Source: Macrothele yani (lineage: Eukaryota; Arthropoda; Arachnida; Araneae; Macrothelidae). From it: a stretch of 64,000 nt of DNA. Location: NCBI GenBank assembly GCA_039090855.1, contig CM076995.1:122090270-122154269 (forward strand). The letters are read 5' to 3'. Each line of letters starts with the position of its first letter. Positions within the stretch are counted from its first letter, which is position 1. The notes under the pieces were generated by a model that made no database searches, was not told the DNA's origin, and saw only the letters and a program-made list of their open reading frames with translations. This document shows, piece after piece, positions 56,130 to 64,000 of this stretch. A program made the position numbers and the translations under genes.

Positions 56130-57000
56130 GTTGGCCCACGCCTTAAGACAGCTATGCTTCGGTGGTTCACCATGGTTCAGCTACTGTCCAGATTGCTTAC
56201 GATTGCCGTAGAACAGCCACTTTCTATCACAGGTTACAGTGCGATCAAGTAGGGGCACCTTTTCGTTGCGAAGCAGATTACTGCACATCTCAAACCGTTG
56301 TTGTTTCTTATGCTCGATCAGTTCGTGTGGGACCCACGTATCGAGCTTCTTGATCTTACTACATTGGTGGAGATGTTCGGAAATCATTAACCCCGACACC
56401 TGATTGACACCGAGAAATGGCTGACACCGACAAATGGTTGACCTCGACACCTGGTTGACAACGATAAATGGTTGACACCGACACCTGGTTGACAACGATA
56501 AATGGTTGACACCGACACCTGGAGAGTTCTGTGACTGTGACGCGATGATTTGCCCCTACATTTGCCTACAGACAGTCGTTATCAATGACCGAATGTCGTT
56601 CCCCGCCCTCCCCATCTTGTAGGCTCGTATTACTGGAACGAAACTTTTGAAACCACCGACGAATAGTACGTTCAGATGTTGCCACCTTGCCCTATGCCTC
56701 GACCACATTACGGTAGGTTTGTGCAGCATTACTGCCCAATTTGTACTCATGAAGCAGAACCTCCCTCTACTCATCCTTTCCTAGCATGTTGTATAGACCA
56801 CTCTCACACGAGTAGCAACGACTACAACTCAACCGATTATGGCGTGTATGTGACGTCTGATCTGAGTCGCCCTTCAACTCCTACGAATAGCGCTGTGAGC
56901 GGGTTTTTGTCTGCAAGGATTGTGGGTGAGTTGAATGTGTCACCTAAGAAAATTGGCCATTATTTTCCAAACGACCTAACAAATTCGACCGAGCTGTTGT
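56130..57000 (-). pseudogene. mariner transposase with a minisatellite in its linker region
   Basis: Reading the minus strand, the N-terminal part at about 56770-56560 gives EVLLHEYKLGSNAAQTYRNV and TSERTIRRWFQKF (HTH segments), then a GEGGERHSVIDND-like linker. After the minisatellite the gene resumes at about 56391 with ISEHLHQCSKIKKLDTWVPH and TVTCDRKWLFYGNRK near the first catalytic site (CDEKW in relatives, CDRKW here). The rest of the catalytic domain is absent beyond about 56160. It fits the mellifera group of mariners. Confidence 0.72.
56391..56523. repeat. 34-bp minisatellite (17-bp sub-period) inside the mariner gene
   Basis: CACCTGGTTGACAACGATAA repeats at 34-bp spacing at about 56447 and 56481, with a partial copy at 56515. 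Related half-units GGTTGACACCGACAC and GGCTGACACCGACAA extend it leftward. The sub-period is about 17 bp. Confidence 0.85.
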
Positions 57001-57231
57001 AATAGACATAGTACAAACTTACTACATTGGCATATATAACAGGAATTCGTTTGCAGTTATTGTTATAACTTAAGAAGAACAACTAAATAATTGAAGCAAA
57101 GATAACGCTGCTAATTAATGTCTCATAATCTTTATACATACATATTCTTGCAGTTTCACATGCAAAGTATTACGTATTTTGAATCGACAAAATTGCGATG
57201 TACTAAAAAGTGGAACAGTTGTTTCATAATA
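57001..57231. other. short AT-rich spacer
   Basis: No feature was recognised. Confidence 0.5.
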
Positions 57232-58671
57232 CACTCACGGACAATGGAATTTGCGCACCAAGAAGGAAGCATCGGATTGAACTGAAATTTTATGGACGTA
57301 ATGATACAGATGAATGATACACATGATGGCAAAAACAGAGCTGCAGGACGGATCTGTGGCACGCAGTCCCGTCGTCTTCAATAACGCGTCGCACCACCTC
57401 GTGCGGCGATATATTCTGCAATACGGTCCGGCATAGAGGCAAACAGACGCCTGATGTTGTCCTGCGGCAGACAGGCCCACACGTGTTGGACGGTGTGATC
57501 CAAATCCCGGATACTGGGGCAAGGCACCAGCTGGCGTTTCAAATGGTCCCACACATGCACGATAGGGGACATGTTCGATGAGCGGACAGGCCATGGAAGT
57601 TCTGGACATGAAGTAGGCAGTCCTGGACAACCCGAGCCGTGTGCGGGTGGGCATGATCCTGCTGGTATAGCGCACCTGGAATTCCAGCCAGAAATGGGAG
57701 CACATGGGGCCGTAGGATCTCATCCACATACCACTGGCCCGTCAATGAGAAACGAACAACTACTAGAGCTGATCGGCAATCGTAGGCAATGGCTGGCCCA
57801 GACTATAATGCCTGCAGTAGGGGAGGTGTAAAAAATATGTAGGGGATCCTGTAAAAAATATTTATTGCACATAGGAAGGTTGGGATTGTTCCGTTTACCC
57901 GGGGACCTCCACACGCGGACACAATGATCATCTGTCCCCAAAACGAAGCGGAACTCATCGCTAAACACCACACGACTCCAGTCTGTAGCGTTCCACGTTG
58001 CTATGGCCTGGCAGCACTGCACACGGAGCCGGCGATGTTCCAGTGTTAAAGGCAGCACACGTAAGGGGCGCTGAAACAGCAGATTCGCTTCTGCGAGGCT
58101 TCGGGAAATAGTTCGTGGGCACACAGGAGCAGCTACATTTGCCTGTATAGTGGACCGTGCCCCCGTAGGATTCGTTCGTGCCTGGTGCACGATCCGTCGA
58201 TCCCTCTCTACCGGTGGTCCTCCTGGTCCGTACGGAGCAGCTCCGCCGTGTGGCAGTGCAGTCACGTGTCTACTACTGCTTCCCAACACAGTCGGACGGT
58301 AAGGTCAGAAAGATTCACGTGGCGGGCTATACGGCGCGCCGACCACCCTTCGGTTTTCAGCCCGATGATCAGGCCTCTCTCAAAGTCTGTAAGTTGCGTA
58401 AATCGATGTCTCTGGTGTCTATCCGGCATTCTTGTCACTGTGTACTCTTGTTTGCGTCGTCCAGTGCTTTTCGCTTTCATGGGGCATCGACTACACGCCG
58501 GTTTGTAAGGCTGCCGGTTCGTGTTTGCAGTGCCACCACAGGGTGTGCGGTCATGCGCTCTCGTACTAAACGTGGATCATTTGCATACCAGCACGCACTC
58601 TAGCTATTTGAAAAGTTTCGTTGTTGTAGCATGTTTTCTTCTAGGTGCAAAAATTTCATTGTCCGTGAGCG
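57232..58671 (-). mobile_element. Tc1-like transposon, 1,440 bp
   Basis: The left end is CACTCACGGACAATGGAATT and the right end its near reverse complement (AAATTTCATTGTCCGTGAGCG). TA lies at 57230-57231 and 58672-58673. A stretch near 57830-57870 has GTAAAAAATAT duplicated and looks like a small local insertion absent from Tc1 relatives. Confidence 0.92.
57378..58480 (-). pseudogene. Tc1-type DDE transposase, multiply frameshifted
   Basis: FTQLTDFERGLIIGLKTEGW (about 58400) is the first HTH. The 58289-57720 frame has the linker PVERDRRIVHQARTNPTGAR, the second HTH (CPRTISRSLAEANLLFQRPL) and VVFSDEFRFVLGTDDHCVRV, where the family DES reads DEF. After a disruption at 57830-57870, GALYQQDHAHPHTARVVQDC gives the second site (QQDN has become QQDH) and SPIVHVWDHLKRQL the region of the final glutamate, which is replaced by Val. 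It is probably dead. Confidence 0.85.
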
Positions 58672-58673
58672 TA

Positions 58674-60208
58674 TCTTGGCTCAAACGCACTTCAATAATC
58701 TGGCCGAATCCCAAATCGTAGAACAGGAATTGTATTTCTTGTTCTTGAGTTAGTTTCTCAGTCCACTGTTAGATAGCATTTCCAAGTGTTCCTGACTTCT
58801 GACGCTCTTACGCTTCTCTACACCCTGTGAGTAGGTTTCCTGAGTGTATCTTCTCATCTTATACAAGAATTTGCTCTTATTTAAGTTCTGTTTCTCAGCC
58901 TGTAATTGGTGAAAGTGAATGCTTGTTTTTTGAACATTGTCTGTGGAAGCATGCCAAGATCAACGTCGATAACGTTGTAAGCTAAGTAACATTTTCGACA
59001 TGTCTTTATGAGCTGAATCAAGTATCTTATCTTTAATAGCATTGAACAAAATCGGTTCATTGATTTCTTTTTTATGAACAAAGCTTAATTTAGTGATCAA
59101 TTTTTGAATAAGGTTCCAAATATCAATTGCATATTCCATTAATCGAAACATAATGCTTTTCTTTTGAGGCAAATTGGAATATTCCCTTTACAATACCCCC
59201 CCCCCTGTGCTCTCATTGCGTTTCTCATCATAGTCACCAACTGTGCGAATGTTCTTCTGTACAAAATGCAGTATTATCAGTAGCTTTATTAGCGAACCAA
59301 ACAGTCTATGACCCTGAAAATTTGTTGAAAAAAATATTTATTGCGCTTTTGTTTAACTCATAATTTCTGCACAATTTATTACGTTAGGGAAATACCTTAC
59401 AGCTACACGACAGGAAAAATGCATCTCTCTCCCTTTCTTTCTCTGTCTTTCTCACACACCCCCATAAACGCACGTGAGTTGCATAGATTCTTAAGCCAGA
59501 CTTTAGCTTTTTTGATCTCCCTTTTAAAATTTTTGCAGAAGACTCCCAAAAGATTCAAGTTTCTAATGTAACCTAGATGTTGTAATTTTCTAAATTTATC
59601 TCATCCACAAAAATTTATTTTACTGCGAGTTTAAATTTTGAGTTAATGTAGGTGTGATATATTTTACAGTTATTTTGCTGTTTTGGGAGAGAGTGAGGAG
59701 AAATTTCTTAAAAAAATCTAATCTCTTCTTTAAAATAGGGCAGTGAAGATAAAATTATTTCATATCACAGGAAGGTCATATATTTTTTTTAATTTTTAGG
59801 GCATAATAAGAAAATCATTGCGAAATTAACTGGCAAAAGATTGCCGCTTTTTTTCAGCATTATAAATTAATTTGAATAACTTTTCTTTCAAGTAACATTT
59901 CATCTTCCTTTTTCCTGTCACATATTCTTGTTTTGTTTCTCACAATATAAATAATGTTAAAAATAAGGTCAACCTTTTCCCCGTATTTCTTATCACTGAA
60001 TTATCAACGCCTTTGTTGGCAGTCAATCTGCTCTATCCAATACTCATGCACAACTTTCACCAATTCATATTAAAATTTTCTTTAATCATTTTCGTTTATT
60101 ATTTTGAGCATTTTCTTTACGTGATTTAAACACACACTGAGTCCATGCTCTTCTTTCATTGTCACCCTTCTCATTTCTTGTACAATACTTTCTCTCTCTC
60201 GCTCTCTC
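58674..60208. other. AT-rich DNA with no recognisable gene
   Basis: It has a C-run at 59199-59207, TC-rich stretches and short open frames only. No transposon end or SINE box was seen. Confidence 0.5.
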
Positions 60209-60465
60209 TTTTTTTTTCATTTTTCGGTGAAGTGCAATGATAACATCCCTTTCTCAGCCAATCTGTTTCATTGCGACAGTCTATTTGGGAATTTATTACA
60301 TCTCCGAAGTTTGGGCTTTGAAATCGAGGAAACACTCATTGATGATGACCAGCACCACACTGTCAAAATGAGATGTGATAAATATGTTGTAATCGGGATT
60401 CGAACCTAGATACTATATGCAGAAGTACTCAGAACTTGACTAATCGACTGCAGTGCCATTGTTCA
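60209..60465 (-). mobile_element. probable tRNA-derived SINE of a third type
   Basis: The minus strand carries CTAGGTTCGAATCCCGATT (B box), an A-box-like CACTGCAGTCGATTAGTCAAG upstream, and a T-run at 60209-60218 on the plus strand as a possible poly-A tail. The body is unlike the other SINEs here. Confidence 0.55.
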
Positions 60466-62935
60466 CTTTGCAGACCATCTTAATTGCGAATGTAACCTTT
60501 ATGCCTATTAAGGAGACCTAACTGAAGTGATCATACATGGAATTGTCACATCTCTAGACATATAAAGCTGTTCATTGAACATTATGCCATTACATATTTA
60601 CAGGAAAAGGTGGGTTATTGGATATTGATACGAACGTGCCGAGCGGTCTCATGGCACTATTTGATACAACAGTGGGTCATTATCCCACTGCTGTCAATCA
60701 TTTGATACGATGTGAACGTGCCGAGTGGTATAATTAATTACCAGTCGTCACCAATCAATAAGAACGAGACTTGTGGGGTTTTTTTATAAATGGGCGAGAA
60801 CGTGATGCTTGCTGAAAACACAGGGATTTAATACAAGGAATTATCTACAACAACAGAGCCTATAGAATGAATAGAGTAAGATTAACAATTACACTTCTTT
60901 ATTCGTAGGAGGAAACTCTATCCCGGGGCATTGCCCACGGTGATACAAACACATGTTACGCTCTCTATCGGAGCTAATATCATCTACCTAATGATTCCGA
61001 GATCAGATTTCCGCCTCGAAAGGGCGTATAAAAGTTCTAATTTAGAGTCAGGTATTAGTTAAAGTTCTCAGTTCCTCCTCTCAGTGACAGGATAACAATA
61101 GACAACAAAATTAAAAAAAGTGCTCACGTATTGTTGACTGCTGCTTTTATAATTCGGGTGTTTAAAATCTTTTTCAGCAGCGCTCACACACACTCACACA
61201 CTGTTGCGCTTTATTTTTGTTTGATGATCCTTTTCACCTGTGTCTTAAGCTCAGGAGGATTATCGCTCGCTCCGTCCCACTTTTCTCTGAAGCGCCAAGA
61301 TTTTTGTTATGGATGCAGTCGACTGCAGAAAGAACGGGGGTAGTTGCTTTCAGTCCTCGTCGTAAAACTTCATCGTCGATTTGGAGCGGGCTCTCTTCTG
61401 TGAGTTCACGCAGGTCAGCAACCCTTCGCCTCGGAGGAGAGGAGGATAATGTAGTCAGGGGAGAACTTCGTAAGAGAAACAGATTATCTTTACTTGGCGT
61501 CCAGCGCCTGCTTGACAGCGGGAGATCCGTCGTGGTTTCTTAGTTGGATGCAGGTTGTGTTTCCCTCATACCTTTTGGTGGCCACTCTTAATGTAGCATA
61601 TTTGGGGCCTTACCCAGCCCTCTAATTAATTTTAAGCCCTCTCTTTACCATCGTACTAAGCGACTTACCCTGCGCTTAAAGTACCGTGCTATCTTAGGTA
61701 AGCGTCTGACGTCAGGTTTCGCACCTAGCGGGATCGTACGGTTTAGAGCTACGTCGACCCTTCTTGCGAGCTTTCTCTCTGTCTGTCCTACATCAGCGTA
61801 CTGAGATAACTAACTGTGTCTTTCTTTTTCTACTTTTTGGCTATTCTCCGTCACGTGATTTCATCTGCTTCTTTTCACTCGACACTTGAGATTTCTCTCA
61901 GGCCTTTCGCACGGAGCGCCGTTGCCTCTTGCAAGAATAGTTCAGCCGCTGACCCTCGCCCCTCATAATCATAATTTTCCGCGTTCCCTACAGATTTTTG
62001 GCACTAATGGCACACTTGAAATTGTATTTATGGGAGTCTGAGTGCTTCTCAGTTGCCGTCTGAATGGTCCCTTTGTTGCTAAGCGGACCCCCAGAAACGA
62101 TATCCCTAATTCCTCTGTGCCCACCCAGACAAAGAGAATTACACGACTTCCCCAATTAAAAATAAGTTAGTTTTCCAATTAATTTACAATAGGCCAAATA
62201 TTTAATTTAATTATCAACATAATTTAACCACGCCTATCAAGTCCGTCCCCCTTTTTAATAGTGACTAATTTAGACCTAATTCTTGCATCAATATATTCAG
62301 ATGCGCATCAACAGATTTCCATATAAAATTCATTTCATTTTCAGTAAAAATGCACCTTCTACGCCATCCTTGGGACTTTGCAGCATTGTGCACATCAATA
62401 CGGTGATAATCCTATCTACTGAAGACAAATATTTACTGTTCATATAGGGTTCAAATCAGAGCCTGGATCATTCATATGCATCGTCATTCCGTTGAAGTGA
62501 GCCAGATTTAGTCCCTAGTTTAACCAGTTATCTCAGATGGAGTCAGTGAAGTGAACAGCAAAAAAAAAAAAAAAAAAAAAAAGAGTTACACTTGAGCAAC
62601 CAAAGTCTTCTGGTAATACGAGTATCATTCACAAACAATGTTTCGTTCAACAGTGAACTGGCCTTTTAGTTCAATTTGTCGACCAAATATTTTTGGAATG
62701 GATAAGCTGGGAGCAGATCGTGCGCAAAGTAATTATTAATATTTTTATCAATAAATAAGTCCCCTACAAGCTGGATATCAGCTCAAAATATTTGGCTGCT
62801 CTCAGTCAAAAAATATTTGTTCGCTGACGGTCAATTTCTAGAGCCATGCGTAGTAGCGATTCCTATTGCCTACAGTTGCAGTTCCCTCTTTATGGAACTT
62901 TGTCTTTCATCTGTAGGCTCGCATCTGACCAAAAG
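60466..62935. other. non-coding DNA, no gene established
   Basis: It contains a 23-bp A-run (62560-62582), a possible B box (AGGGTTCAAATCAGAGCC, 62445) and a TATA-like CGTATAAAAG at 61026. A GTGCCGAG block occurs twice, at 60637 and 60718. Frames at 61131-61543 have no recognised motif. Confidence 0.4.
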
Positions 62936-62937
62936 TA

Positions 62938-64000
62938 CAAGGGCTGTCCGCATAGTAATGACTCTTGGCAAATAACTATTCTGTCAGTTGAGATCTTTCA
63001 ATAAAGGTCAGTATGAAAACCATCAAAATCTGCTGAATGTGACGATGTGACTCCAAAGAGTACCTCGCTGAAATCAAGTTTTTACGTCATCGTTCAGTAT
63101 AACATGAGTAACCAGATTCTTCGAAATGTTGTTTGGCCTCGAATTTCACAACCTATTTAACTTCAACTGTATTTTCAAAACGTTAGTCACGGAAGGCTAA
63201 GCTTCACTGTACCGAACAGTTGAAAGTCAGAAGGTGCCAAATCAGGGCGGTATAGCGAACGTGAGATTACTGTCCAGCCCATTTTGACAATGGCCTGAGA
63301 TATTTCAAGTGAGGTGTGAGATCTAGCACTCTCGTGGTGTAGGAGGACAGAACGAAGATGCGTCCGTGGTCTCATCTTGCAGACAGCTTTTTCAGCTTCT
63401 TTTGCGTCTCAGTGCAGCGAGAACTGTTGGAAATGCCACCTTGTTCAACAAAATCAACAAGAATGGTACTTCTGACATTTGAAAAAATTGCCATCATCCC
63501 TCTTTTTTGTTGAACTCTGTGTTTTGACATTCTTAAGCTTAGGCGAGGTCGTGTGCCGTCGTTCAATAGACTACGCTTTTGTCTTTGGGTCATAAAGGAG
63601 AGCCCAGATTTCATCTCCGATTACCACACTGGAAAGAATTAATTGGGGTTACTTGGTTGAAATCTTTTTTCACACTCTTTCCTATATCAAAGGAGACGAA
63701 TCATTGTTTCCACAGCACTATGACCACAATGTTGTGCATCACATTTCTTCCGAATGTTCACACGTCGAACAATACGAACGAGTTCATCAAATTGCCATTG
63801 GTTCTTGATGACTACCGTTGAAAATTTTCCGTTCCGTTGTTTGTCACCACTGATGTTTCTCCTACTCTAAACCTCTTCATACATCTTCTGACACTGCTTA
63901 CGTCGATTTTTTTGTTTCAATAAACTTTTCAGTCTCATTTGTATCTCCGTCGCCTTACAAATTTCCATTTCCAGAAACTCAATAATAGCACTTTGGTTTA
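62938..64000 (-). pseudogene. mariner transposase remnant running to the window edge
   Basis: The minus strand reads SEMKSGLSFMTQRQKRSLLN (first catalytic region, where relatives have GDEAWV), VQQKRGMMAIFSNVRSTILV, FVEQGGISNSS, then LLHHESARSHTSLEISQAIV (HHDNA motif, aspartate and asparagine lost) and YRPDLAPSDFQLFGTVK (third site kept). A possible left end GGGCTGTCCGCATAGTAATG lies at about 62942. The N-terminal part beyond 63650 is hard to read. Confidence 0.75.

Noticed and set aside
61020..61560. Host gene with TATA box (CGTATAAAAG) and a 70-108 codon frame
   Set aside because: There is no recognisable domain, splice structure or homologous motif. A TATA-like string alone is weak in AT-rich DNA.

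Overview
This window is repeat-dominated DNA from an animal, almost certainly an arthropod. The evidence is many Tc1 and mariner transposons with TA target duplications, an RTE-type LINE, tRNA-derived SINEs, hAT debris and a Penelope-like element. Hemimetabolous insects and chelicerates both fit, and I cannot choose between them. I found no host gene, rRNA or functional tRNA gene. Nearly every open frame belongs to a decayed transposon or is a by-product of a tandem repeat.

Layout. 119-9480: one mariner element, normally about 1.3 kb, swollen to about 9.4 kb. A 93-bp piece of its transposase DNA-binding domain has expanded to about 74 tandem copies (367-7290), and a Tc1 element has landed in the same gene (7399-8618). 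9481-13600: a 32-bp minisatellite, a SINE, and an old DDE transposon that carries a second SINE and an 815-bp foldback insertion with a 12-bp target duplication. 13675-18730: a Tc1, AT-rich filler, and a foldback element split by a 1.3-kb mariner. 20143-27650: Tc1 copies, an inverted-repeat MITE, an RTE 3' fragment and decayed tandem repeats. 27584-30050: the 5' half of a two-ORF LINE on the minus strand, interrupted by a SINE. 30107-34302: a minus-strand Penelope-like element with the endonuclease ahead of the reverse transcriptase, the permuted order of the Naiad/Chlamys group, ending in inverted pseudo-LTRs beside an (AT)n microsatellite. 34345-38052: RTE fragment, hAT remnant, Tc1. 40221-45311: SINEs, mariner and hAT remnants, two Tc1 copies placed tail to tail, and a 1.1-kb element with inverted ends of about 300 bp.

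45635-55985 holds two copies of a multi-kilobase element built from degenerate units of roughly 150 bp. Most units carry a motif matching, or one base from, the CTCF core in the form GCCMYCTRSTGG. One copy hosts a nearly complete RTE LINE with a 10-bp target duplication, the other a Tc1. 56130-58671 holds a second mariner with an internal minisatellite and another Tc1. 58672-64000 is mostly AT-rich DNA with one SINE and a mariner fragment running to the window edge.

The genes here do not form a pathway. The window is a record of nested insertion and local tandem amplification, and several insertion events can be ordered from target duplications and uninterrupted reading frames.
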